DNA of 9,167 nt, taken from contig JACPQI010000170.1 of NCBI GenBank assembly GCA_016190545.1, positions 1 through 9,167 of the forward strand, given 5' to 3'. The notes beneath the pieces are model-generated. The model did not search any database. It had not been told where the DNA came from and worked only from the letters and a program-made list of their open reading frames with translations. The stretch's first letter is position 1, and each line of letters begins with the position of its first letter. This DNA is from Chloroflexota bacterium. Lineage in GTDB: Bacteria; Chloroflexota; Dehalococcoidia; SHYB01; JACPQI01. The position numbers and the translations under genes were made by a program. Below, one piece after another: positions 1 to 6,325 of this stretch.

Positions 1-1
1 C

Positions 2-1042
2 CCCCGCGCGGCGGCCTCGCTCGCCCCGGTCCAAGAGGAATTGGCGACCATCGTCGCACCGCTTGAGGCCGGAGCGTATGCCAAGGAGGCGCGCTCCTCC
101 CTTGCAGAGGTCGGAGCCGCGCTCGCGGAGCTGGCGTACGACCCTGCGGCCCATCACGCGGCGAGCGAGCAGGCCGCAGCGCTCGCGCCGTTCGAGGCTG
201 AGGCACGGGTTCTGGCCGACGCCCAGACCCGATGGCAAGAGGAAGCAGCTTTGCTGGAGAAGGCTCTCGAGGCGGTCCAGCGATGGACGGCAGAAGCGCG
301 GCGACTGCACGAGCGGCTTGCTTTGCTTGAGGCATCGATCGCGGACCTGCCCGACCTGCGACGATCGGTTGAGAGCGGGTTGGCGGTGGTGGCCACGCTC
401 CAAGAGCAACGTGGCAACACCGAGCAGTTGCTCGGCGCGGCCAAGCAGCGTTTGGACAACCTGGCAGCGCTGGAACGCAAGCTAGCGCAGTCGCGGACGG
501 CACTCAGAACATTACAGGACGAGCAGGGCCTTTATGAGGACTTAGCCCGCGCTTTCGGTCCGAACGGTGTGCCGGCCCTTCTGATCGAGCAGGCGATACC
601 CACCCTTCAGGACACGGCCAACGAGCTGTTAGCGCGCATGTCCGATTCGCGCCTGTCGATCAACCTGATCATGCAACGGCCCACCCAGCGAGGTGGCACC
701 AGCGAGACGCTGGATATTCGCGTGGCCGACGAGCAGGGGACGCGTAAGTACGAGACGTACAGCGGCGGCGAGGCCTTCCGCATCAACTTCGCTCTGCGCA
801 TCGCTCTCTCCCGCCTGTTGGCCCGCCGCGCGGGGGCCGCTCTGCCCACACTGTTCATCGACGAGGGTTTTGGCACCCAGGACACCGAGGGCCGCGACCG
901 CGTGGTGGAAGCTATCAACGCCGTGCTGGACGATTTCCAGCGCATCCTCGTCATCACCCACATCGACGAATTGAAAGAGGCCTTCCCGGTGCGTATTGAG
1001 GTGACCAAGACGCCGGGCGGGTCGGTGATACAGGTGGTGTAA
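2..1042 (+). CDS. sbcC: SbcC/Rad50-type exonuclease ATPase subunit, C-terminal part (5' end outside window)
   Basis: This is the C-terminal part of an SMC-like ABC ATPase of the SbcC/Rad50 family. With the SbcD/Mre11 nuclease it processes DNA ends and hairpins. The frame stays open to the left edge, so the TTG at 41 is not the true start; 346 residues are visible. The first half is Ala/Glu/Leu/Arg-rich and reads as the returning coiled-coil arm. The ATPase lobe follows, opening with the family block FGPNGVPALLIEQAIPTLQD. Next come the ABC signature YSGGEAFRINFALRIALS (from 758), the Walker B and D-loop LPTLFIDEGFGTQD (Asp-Glu at 860-865) and the switch histidine in VITHIDELKEAFP (His at 959-961). 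The Walker A half and zinc hook would lie upstream. A partner sbcD is expected upstream but cannot be seen. Identification is strong. Rad50-like would be the alternative name. Confidence 0.93.
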   Translation, partial: PRAAASLAPVQEELATIVAPLEAGAYAKEARSSLAEVGAALAELAYDPAAHHAASEQAAALAPFEAEARVLADAQTRWQEEAALLEKALEAVQRWTAEARRLHERLALLEASIADLPDLRRSVESGLAVVATLQEQRGNTEQLLGAAKQRLDNLAALERKLAQSRTALRTLQDEQGLYEDLARAFGPNGVPALLIEQAIPTLQDTANELLARMSDSRLSINLIMQRPTQRGGTSETLDIRVADEQGTRKYETYSGGEAFRINFALRIALSRLLARRAGAALPTLFIDEGFGTQDTEGRDRVVEAINAVLDDFQRILVITHIDELKEAFPVRIEVTKTPGGSVIQVV

Positions 1043-1057
1043 GGGAGGTTGAATGGT

Positions 1058-1369
1058 ATGGAACCCATCGTAACAACTGACAATCTCAGGAGCTTGATCA
1101 GGGTAGGCAAGGGTTACATCTATAACGACTATTCAGGCGGTCGCGCCAGCGGCAGGGAATTCAATATTTTGCATTTCGCAAATTGCCCCACCCTTAGAAT
1201 CGCCAAAGTGCCCCCGCCAAAATGGTTTGCAGAAACTCGAGCGTATGCAGTGGCGTGGCTGAGGACGAATCGTGGTGAGAATTGGAAGTCATGCGAGACC
1301 TGTGAGCCATTGGTTGCACCCTACCGTCATTGCGAGCGAGTCTTCGAGCGAAGCAATCTGGTGGGGTGA
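1058..1369 (+). CDS. Small protein with Ada-like zinc-binding pattern, coupled to sbcC
   Basis: A 103-residue protein of unestablished function. The start chosen is ATG 1058, because GGGAGG at 1043-1048 lies just upstream at normal spacing; a TTG at 1049 is too close to that site. It begins 15 bases after the sbcC stop, so co-transcription is likely. From residue 38 it shows LHFANCP, then AVAWLRTNRGENWKSCETCEP. That gives His39-x3-Cys43-Pro, a 35-residue gap, and Cys79-x2-Cys82-x-Pro. This order matches the treble-clef zinc-binding domain of Ada and its stand-alone relatives, where the pattern is H-x3-C-P ... C-x2-C-x-P. Nothing else of Ada (methyltransferase, AraC helix-turn-helix) is present. 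The last 15 or so residues and the stop are encoded inside a dispersed repeat, so the native C-terminus may have been replaced. That it is a gene is fairly likely; the zinc fold is an inference. Confidence 0.62.
   Translation: MEPIVTTDNLRSLIRVGKGYIYNDYSGGRASGREFNILHFANCPTLRIAKVPPPKWFAETRAYAVAWLRTNRGENWKSCETCEPLVAPYRHCERVFERSNLVG
1325..1366 (+). repeat. Dispersed palindromic repeat, copy 1 (GTCATTGC..GCAATCT type)
   Basis: A 42-base element that starts CGTCATTGCGAGCGAG and ends GCGAAGCAATCTGGTGGGG. Its outer arms ATTGC (1329-1333) and GCAAT (1353-1357) are inverted. It matches in layout a second element at 4575-4616. Elements of this type recur in many Chloroflexota and other bacterial genomes between genes. 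Here it overlaps the 3' end of the small zinc-protein gene and supplies its stop codon. Confidence 0.75.
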
Positions 1370-1401
1370 TGGGGCCCACTATACCCCGCTTTCTGGCCCC
1401 A
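1370..1401 (+). terminator. Possible hairpin terminator after the sbcC transcript
   Basis: TGGGGCC (1370-1376) is the exact reverse complement of GGCCCCA (1395-1401), with an 18-base loop. A competing 8-base pair of arms, TGGTGGGG (1359-1366) and CCCCACCA (1397-1404), overlaps it and begins inside the repeat. No T-tract follows, so if it ends transcription it is not a classical intrinsic terminator. It may simply be part of the repeat element. Confidence 0.3.
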
Positions 1402-1424
1402 CCACTCCTCCAGGTTGCCACGTC

Positions 1425-1437
1425 CCGCCAGAGGCGG
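1425..1437. repeat. Short perfect hairpin CCGCC-aga-GGCGG
   Basis: A five-base-pair inverted repeat with a three-base loop, in the gap between the zinc-protein gene and the tetR promoter. Apart from this and the hairpin at 1370-1401, the stretch 1370-1519 shows no convincing gene or signal. The hairpin is too short to assign a role, and could be a REP-like remnant or structure at a transcript end. Confidence 0.3.
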
Positions 1438-1519
1438 ACTCGCAACGACGACTCATAGCTGTGTTCTACCTGGCGGCTTCATAGGAATGGTTTGACCGAG
1501 CACTAGTTTCGTCAGGGAC

Positions 1520-1547
1520 TTGACAAACCTCCCAGCGATATGATAAA
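1520..1547 (+). promoter_or_regulatory. Predicted sigma-70 type promoter of the tetR-mmpL operon
   Basis: A perfect -35 box TTGACA (1520-1525) is followed after 16 bases by GATAAA (1542-1547), a four-of-six match to TATAAT in a locally AT-rich stretch. Transcription would begin near 1555, leaving a leader of about 50 bases before the tetR ATG at 1606. No other good promoter is seen in the gap. Confidence 0.6.
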
Positions 1548-1569
1548 AGAATGAGGGTTCGTTTTTTAT
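1543..1569. promoter_or_regulatory. Candidate TetR operator (imperfect palindrome over the -10 and start region)
   Basis: ATAAAA (1543-1548) and TTTTAT (1564-1569) are inverted around a centre near 1556, and only a few inner positions also match. The position, overlapping the -10 box and the likely transcription start, is where an autorepressing TetR protein would bind. The arms are AT-only and the inner symmetry is weak, so this is a suggestion only. Confidence 0.3.
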
Positions 1570-1605
1570 AAGGAGCTCTCGCCAGCCTGGACGAAGGGAA
1601 GCGCG

Positions 1606-2304
1606 ATGCCCAAGGTCACGGAAGCCCACATGGACGCCCGCCGCCGCCAGATCCTGGACGCGGCCACCGCCTGCTTCGCCCGCCAGGGGTTCCATCTGAC
1701 CAGAATGCAGGACATCTGCAAAGAGGCCCGCCTCAGCCCCGGCGCCGTCTATCGCTATTTCCGCAGCAAGGAAGAGATCATTCATGTCATGGGTCACGAG
1801 AGCGAGCAGCGCGGCATGGCCCTTATCGAGTCCCTGAAAGAGCGCGGCGACACCCGTCAGGCGCTGGAGCAACTGGCTACCTTCTTCTTCAGGCAGGTGG
1901 AGAAGCCGGACAAGCTTATGCAGGCCTGCATGCGGCTGGACATTGAGCTGTGGGCCGAGGCTCTGCGCAGTCCTTCCCTGAAGGAACACATTCTCCAGGC
2001 CTTCGACAGCCATCTCAAGCCCTTCGCCGAGTTGATGCGGCAAGCCCAGCGCCGAGGTGAGGTGGCGGCTTCTCTGGACCCGGACGCTATCGCCCGTGTC
2101 ATGGTCTCGTTCTATGTGGGCGTGGTCCTACAGAAGATGCTAGAGGGCGACGTGAATGTGCCAGCGTACGGCGACGTGGTGAAGGCGATGATGTGCGGCG
2201 AGTTCTGGCGGGGTGGTCGGGAGCGCAGGATAGTCAAGCGTCGACCGTCTGCGAAGCGCCGCAGTGTTCAACCAAGGCCTCGTCACCGCACCCGAGCGGT
2301 GTGA
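1606..2304 (+). CDS. TetR-family transcriptional regulator
   Basis: A 232-residue TetR/AcrR-family DNA-binding protein, probably the local repressor of the transporter behind it. The N-terminal helix-turn-helix is clear: RRRQILDAATACFARQGF (residues 12-29), then TRMQDICKEARLSPGAVYRYF (32-52) and the usual SKEEI after it. The rest is a helical ligand and dimer domain of about 145 residues whose ligand cannot be read from sequence. The start at 1606 is firm: GAAGGG (1593-1598) is 7 bases upstream, and there is no ATG, GTG or TTG in frame between it and the upstream TGA at 1552. The last 28 residues are unusual, with 13 Arg/Lys and a run of Pro, and look like a disordered basic tail. The stop is 33 bases before the transporter start, so the two genes form one operon. 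Confidence 0.92.
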   Translation: MPKVTEAHMDARRRQILDAATACFARQGFHLTRMQDICKEARLSPGAVYRYFRSKEEIIHVMGHESEQRGMALIESLKERGDTRQALEQLATFFFRQVEKPDKLMQACMRLDIELWAEALRSPSLKEHILQAFDSHLKPFAELMRQAQRRGEVAASLDPDAIARVMVSFYVGVVLQKMLEGDVNVPAYGDVVKAMMCGEFWRGGRERRIVKRRPSAKRRSVQPRPRHRTRAV

Positions 2305-2337
2305 GCGATACACCAGAACGAGAACCGGAGGAAACAC

Positions 2338-4560
2338 ATGGCATTCGATTTTTCAACCCGGTCCCTGGCGCGGAGCAGTGCCAGCCATCCGTGGCGGGTC
2401 ATCGGCCTGTGGGCGTTGTTCTTCGTGATAGTTGGCTTCCTGGCCGCCACGTTCCTTGGCGACGCTCTTACCAATGAGGTAGTGTTCACCAACAACCCAG
2501 AGTCCAAGGTGGGGCTCGACCTGCTTGAGGACCGACTGCGCGGCCCCATCCGCGCAAACGAGATCGTCATTGTCCAGTCCCAGGAGCGCACGGTAGATGA
2601 CCCACTGTTTCGTTCCAAGGTGGAGGGCTTGTACAACAGCATCGTTGCCCTAGGCCCGGAGATTATTGAGCGGGGCGACAACTACTACCTCTCCGGCAGC
2701 GACTTTCTCGTTTCCACCGACCGTAAGACCACGCTGCTGCAGTTCACCATGGCTGGTAAGGTAGACGAGGCGACTGATAACGTTGACCAGGTGCGCACCC
2801 TTGCCCACGCCGCCAACGGCCAGGACGGCTTTCGCACCATCATCACCGGCCAGGCCAGCAGCGCCGACGACTACCGCAAAGTGTCGGAGGAGGACCTGCA
2901 GAAGGCTGAGGCTTTTGGCATCCCCATTGCGCTGGCGATCCTTGTGCTGGTCTTTGGCGCAGCGGTGGCGGCCGTTGTGCCCATCGCGCTGGCGGTCGTC
3001 GCCATTGTACTGGCGATAGGCGTCGCGGCGGTCATCGGCCAGGCCATGCCCCTGTCCTTCTTCGTCACCAACATGATCACCATGATTGGCTTGGCGGTAG
3101 GTATCGACTATTCCCTGTTTATCATCTCCCGCTACCGTGAGGAGCGGCGGCGAAGTCTAGCAAAGGCCGACGCCATTGCAATGGCGGGCGCCACGGCGAG
3201 CCGAACGGTGCTGTTCAGCGGCATCATCGTTGTTGTGGCGCTGCTGGGCATGTTCATCGTGCCTACCAGCATTTACCGGGCACTGGCCCTCGGCGCTATC
3301 CTGGCGGTGTTGTTCGCGGTGCTGGCGTCCCTCACGCTCCTCCCCGCCATCCTGGGCCTGCTGGGCGACAAGGTGAACGCTTTGCGCATCCCGTTCATCC
3401 AGAAGAGGCAAGCCGCCGTTGACGAGCAGAAGCCAGGCGGCTTTTGGGATAAGGTAGCTCACGGCGTCATGCGTCGTCCCGTGATCAGCCTCGTGGTGGC
3501 TGTTGGCCTGCTGGGAGCGGCGACTGTCCCCTACTTTGGCATCGACACGGGGTTTGCGGGCATCAGTACGTTGCCCGAGGAACTCGAGGCCCGGCAGGGC
3601 TTTGAGGTTCTTCAGAAGGAGTTCTCCTTCGGCCTGGTGACGCCAACGGAGATCGTCATCGATGGCCGGATCGACAACCCGGATGTGCAGGGCGGCGTTG
3701 AGCGGCTGAAGGACATTCTTGCCCACGACCAGCAGTTCGGCGATCCGATGCCGCTCCAGGTCAACGCGGCTGGCGACCTGGCGCTCCTTTCGGTGCCGGT
3801 CGCTGGGGACCCGGATAGCAAAGAGACCGTAAGCGTCGTGAAGCGGCTGCGGAAGGAATACATTCCCCAGGCCTTCACCGGTGTCCCGGCCAAGGTCTAC
3901 GTGACCGGCCAGACCGCTGGCGACTCCGACTTCTTTGACATCGCCGACCGGTACCTTCCCATTGTCTTCGCCTTTGTGCTGGGACTGAGCTTTGTCTTCC
4001 TCACGCTGGTGTTCCGTTCACTTATCATTCCCGTCAAGGCCATCCTGATGAACTTGCTGTCTGTAGGGGCCGCCTACGGCCTCATTGTCCTCATCTTCCA
4101 GGAGGGCAAGGGCAACAGGTTCTTCGGCTTCCAGCAAGTGGAGGCCATTGAGGCATGGCTGCCCCTGTTCCTCTTCTCCGTGCTCTTCGGCCTGTCCATG
4201 GACTACCACGTCTTCCTGCTCAGCCGGATCAAGGAGCGCTACGAGCAGACCCGCGATAACACGGATGCGGTCTCCTTCGGCATCCGCTCCACCGGAAGGC
4301 TCATCACTGGAGCCGCTCTCATCATGGTGGCGGTCTTCGGCAGCTTCGCCTTCGGCGGGCGGATGGTATCGCTCCAGCAGATGGGCTTTGGCTTGGGCGT
4401 GGCGGTCCTCATGGATGCCACCATCGTCCGCTCAGTCCTGGTGCCCGCCAGTATGCGGCTCTTGGGGCGCTGGAACTGGTACCTGCCCAAAGCCCTGCAC
4501 TGGCTGCCCAAGCTACAGATGGAAGGAATCGAGCCTGCCGCCGCCAGCCAGCAGCGCTGA
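2338..4560 (+). CDS. MmpL/RND-family transporter (MMPL domain)
   Basis: A 740-residue inner-membrane exporter of the MMPL branch of the RND superfamily, which moves lipids or other hydrophobic compounds using the proton gradient. It has the family layout: TM1 (about 20-40), an external domain (42-190), five TMs (193-342), TM7 (380-397), a second external domain (400-538), then five TMs (540-706). Both proton-relay pairs are intact: GLAVGIDYSLFIISRYREE (Asp257-Tyr258) and GLSMDYHVFLLSRIKERY (Asp622-Tyr623), matching the paired Asp-Tyr sites known from MmpL3. It lacks the long cytoplasmic tail of mycobacterial MmpL3. The start is supported by GGAGG (2327-2331), 6 bases before ATG. It is the second gene after tetR and probably under its control. 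The substrate is unknown; drug efflux and lipid export are both possible. Confidence 0.93.
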   Translation: MAFDFSTRSLARSSASHPWRVIGLWALFFVIVGFLAATFLGDALTNEVVFTNNPESKVGLDLLEDRLRGPIRANEIVIVQSQERTVDDPLFRSKVEGLYNSIVALGPEIIERGDNYYLSGSDFLVSTDRKTTLLQFTMAGKVDEATDNVDQVRTLAHAANGQDGFRTIITGQASSADDYRKVSEEDLQKAEAFGIPIALAILVLVFGAAVAAVVPIALAVVAIVLAIGVAAVIGQAMPLSFFVTNMITMIGLAVGIDYSLFIISRYREERRRSLAKADAIAMAGATASRTVLFSGIIVVVALLGMFIVPTSIYRALALGAILAVLFAVLASLTLLPAILGLLGDKVNALRIPFIQKRQAAVDEQKPGGFWDKVAHGVMRRPVISLVVAVGLLGAATVPYFGIDTGFAGISTLPEELEARQGFEVLQKEFSFGLVTPTEIVIDGRIDNPDVQGGVERLKDILAHDQQFGDPMPLQVNAAGDLALLSVPVAGDPDSKETVSVVKRLRKEYIPQAFTGVPAKVYVTGQTAGDSDFFDIADRYLPIVFAFVLGLSFVFLTLVFRSLIIPVKAILMNLLSVGAAYGLIVLIFQEGKGNRFFGFQQVEAIEAWLPLFLFSVLFGLSMDYHVFLLSRIKERYEQTRDNTDAVSFGIRSTGRLITGAALIMVAVFGSFAFGGRMVSLQQMGFGLGVAVLMDATIVRSVLVPASMRLLGRWNWYLPKALHWLPKLQMEGIEPAAASQQR

Positions 4561-4574
4561 GAACGTATATGAAA

Positions 4575-4616
4575 TGTCATGCTGAGGAGCTCGGCGACGA
4601 AGCATCTGGGGTGGGG
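4575..4616 (+). repeat. Dispersed palindromic repeat, copy 2 (GTCATGCT..AGCATCT type)
   Basis: A 42-base element starting TGTCATGCTGAGGAGCTC and ending GACGAAGCATCTGGGGTGGGG, with inverted outer arms ATGCT (4579-4583) and AGCAT (4601-4605). It shares the GTCAT start, the CGAAGC core and the TCTGG..TGGGG end with the element at 1325-1366. It lies in the 73-base gap between the convergent mmpL and pilD genes, a usual place for such elements. Confidence 0.72.
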
Positions 4617-4634
4617 CGCTCCCTTCCTTTTTCT
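4613..4634 (+). terminator. Weak terminator-like element after mmpL
   Basis: GGGG (4613-4616) can pair with TCCC (4620-4623) across a three-base loop, one pair being G-T, and the T-rich run TTCCTTTTTCT follows. The stem is very short. It is the only candidate stop signal for the tetR-mmpL transcript in this gap, and no matching signal is seen for the opposing pilus transcript. Confidence 0.25.
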
Positions 4635-5386
4635 CACCATCCCAGGAGGTCGAGGTAGGCGTCGAGGAGCACGTCGCCCCACAGCAGGGTGACGATGGCG
4701 CCGCCAGCCAGGAAAGGACCGAAGGGGATGAAGTCTTTGCGGCCTTTGAGCTTGAAGAGGAGGAGCAGGACCGCCACTACGCCTGCGATGACGACCGCCA
4801 GCACAAGGTTCACGATGACCAGGGGGAAGCCCGTCGCGGTCCCGATGAAGGCGGCCAGCTTCACGTCGCCGGCGCCCATGCCGCCCCGCGCTGCCATGTA
4901 GACCGCCAGCATGGCCCCAAAACCGATGAGCGCGCCATAGAGCGGGTCCAGGGGGCCGATGTCCGGCAGCAGCGGCGAGAGGACAAGTGCCAGGAGCGCA
5001 GCCGGTATCACCACCACATTGAGTACCAGCAGGTGTTGCAGGTCCATGACGGCGATGAGGACTAGCGTGGCGCTGTAGAAAGCCAGGACGACGCCCTGGG
5101 CGGAGACGCCGTGCTGAAAACCGATATAGCCGAACAAGGCGCCGGTCGCCATCTCCACCACGGAGAGCCGCCAGGGAATACGGGCGCCGCAGGTGCGGCA
5201 GCGGCCACGCAGGGCTACATAGCTGAGGACGGGGAGGAGCTCATACCAGGACAGGGTACGGTCGCACGCCTCGCAGTGGGAGGGTGGACGCACAATAGAC
5301 AGGCCGCGCGGCAGCCGGTCGGCGCAGACGTTGATGAAGCTGCCGATGAAGAGGCCGCTCAGGGCGTAGTAAACGGTGGCGAGCAT
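4634..5386 (-). CDS. pilD: Prepilin peptidase (type IV leader peptidase)
   Basis: A 250-residue membrane aspartic protease that cuts the leader of type IV prepilins and, in two-domain forms like this one, methylates the new N-terminus. The N-terminal domain opens with GSFINVCADRLPRG (residues 15-28). It has two CxxC pairs, Cys38/Cys41 and Cys63/Cys66, flanking ELLPVLSYVALRGRC, the usual zinc site. The peptidase domain has both catalytic aspartates: Asp115 in AVMDLQHLL and Asp174 in GMGAGDVKLA, the family GxGD motif. The ending FIPFGPFLAGGA is also typical. About seven or eight membrane segments are expected. It is the last visible gene of the pilus operon, 24 bases after the pilM-like stop, and has no strong ribosome site. 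Its product would process pilins encoded elsewhere. Confidence 0.95.
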   Translation of the reverse strand: MLATVYYALSGLFIGSFINVCADRLPRGLSIVRPPSHCEACDRTLSWYELLPVLSYVALRGRCRTCGARIPWRLSVVEMATGALFGYIGFQHGVSAQGVVLAFYSATLVLIAVMDLQHLLVLNVVVIPAALLALVLSPLLPDIGPLDPLYGALIGFGAMLAVYMAARGGMGAGDVKLAAFIGTATGFPLVIVNLVLAVVIAGVVAVLLLLFKLKGRKDFIPFGPFLAGGAIVTLLWGDVLLDAYLDLLGW

Positions 5387-5410
5387 GGTGGGCCGCGCCC
5401 TACGCCTGCC

Positions 5411-6322
5411 TCACTTGAGGGCGAGCCCCAAATTGATCATGAAGGCGCTTGGATCAAATCCTTGCGGGTAACGGAACCCTGGCGGCGGCGGCGCGACAGC
5501 CACCGGATGGGCCGCAGCGCTTGCCAGTTCCTGGACTGCCGCTTCCTCAAGGGGCGCGTCGCCGCTTACGTAGATGGGCGCATCGGCGGCAAGGGCGCCG
5601 TCACGTGAGCGCTCGTTGTGATAGGAGATGAGTTGCTGCAGCCGGTCGCTCAGCCCGGCGACGAGGTCGTTGGCGGCGCCGTTCGGCAACGTGTCTGCAT
5701 AGAGCAGCATGGGTTGAGCGTTGACGACCACCACCATCTCCACCGTCCCGCTCTGCACGTTCACCAAGATGCCCGTGCGGACCCCCATCGCCCGGGCCAG
5801 GGCGAACCCGCTAAGCTCGGTCTTGTATGGCTTGAATCCGCCTCCTTGGATAGCCTGTGTGAAGCCTTCCACGGCGTCCTTGGGCACGGCCAGGACGTAA
5901 TAGGCTTGCAGCTTGGGTCCCTTCCGGTACAGCGGTTGCCAGTAGAGGTAGCTGTTCTCTATCGCGGCGCCCAGCACGCGGCGGGCCTGCTGGGGAATGA
6001 TTTCTGATGGTACAACGTCGCCAGCGATAGGGATGTCGATGATGCGGGGAAGAGAGCGGGCGCCGGGGAAGGCAGCGACGAGCTTACGGTTGCGCAGCCC
6101 GAGCCGCGCCGTGACGGCTTTGATGACCTGGCCCAGGCCGTTGGGGTCCGACACCACGTCACCTCGCAAGAAGGTGGGGTTGAATGGGGCCACATGCCAG
6201 CGCTCCACGCGCTTGCCGCTGAAGGCGGCGAAGCGGAGCGACCCCCCGCTAATGCTCAGCGTGAGCAGCTTGGAGCCGGTGAGGCTCAGGTCCAGCTTCA
6301 GCACATCGGTCAGACTGCCCAT
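5411..6322 (-). CDS. Divergent PilM-like type IV pilus assembly protein (actin-like fold)
   Basis: A 303-residue protein best read as a distant PilM homologue, the cytoplasmic actin-like partner that binds the PilN N-terminus. The PilM course can be followed: a first phosphate-loop-like strand pair LTLSISGGSLRFAAF (20-34), VAAFPGARSLPRIIDIP (82-98), VLAVPKDAVEGFTQAIQGGG (143-162), a second loop ILVNVQSGTVEMVVV (185-199), IYVSGDAPLEE (250-260) and the closing NLGLAL. The acidic residues usual in both phosphate loops (DIGSSS and DIGAGT types) are missing, so ATP binding or hydrolysis is doubtful. A Pro-rich AVAPPPPGFRYP (275-286) precedes the end. The ATG follows the pilO-like stop by 3 bases, with AAGGGA as ribosome site inside that gene's end. 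Position after pilO is unlike the classical pilMNOPQ order. The fold call is moderately sure. Confidence 0.7.
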   Translation of the reverse strand: MGSLTDVLKLDLSLTGSKLLTLSISGGSLRFAAFSGKRVERWHVAPFNPTFLRGDVVSDPNGLGQVIKAVTARLGLRNRKLVAAFPGARSLPRIIDIPIAGDVVPSEIIPQQARRVLGAAIENSYLYWQPLYRKGPKLQAYYVLAVPKDAVEGFTQAIQGGGFKPYKTELSGFALARAMGVRTGILVNVQSGTVEMVVVVNAQPMLLYADTLPNGAANDLVAGLSDRLQQLISYHNERSRDGALAADAPIYVSGDAPLEEAAVQELASAAAHPVAVAPPPPGFRYPQGFDPSAFMINLGLALK

Positions 6323-6325
6323 GCC

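Noticed and set aside
41..43. TTG at 41 as the start of the sbcC-type gene
   Set aside because: The frame is open to the left edge and the visible part begins within the coiled-coil region, so this is an internal codon of a truncated gene.
607..1110. Minus-strand open frame over the sbcC ATPase lobe (167 codons)
   Set aside because: It is antisense to strongly conserved ABC signature and Walker B sequence; the open frame follows from GC-rich codon use.
1325..1437. CRISPR-like repetition
   Set aside because: The repeats here are single palindromes, with no regular spacers or tandem copies.
1194..1445. Minus-strand open frame over the small zinc-protein gene and repeat
   Set aside because: It reads through the palindromic repeat and hairpins, has no ribosome site, and competes with a better supported plus-strand gene.
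1453..2043. Minus-strand open frame of 196 codons opposite tetR and its promoter
   Set aside because: It lies opposite the clear TetR helix-turn-helix, and its own sequence looks like an antisense reading.
3157..3726. Minus-strand open frame of 189 codons inside mmpL
   Set aside because: Its translation is His/Gln/Arg-rich low-complexity sequence and it lies opposite conserved transporter segments. It is a shadow frame.
5111..5608. Plus-strand open frame of 165 codons across the pilD/pilM-like junction
   Set aside because: It is antisense to PilD zinc and membrane motifs, and its sequence is Gly/Ala/Glu-rich without family features.
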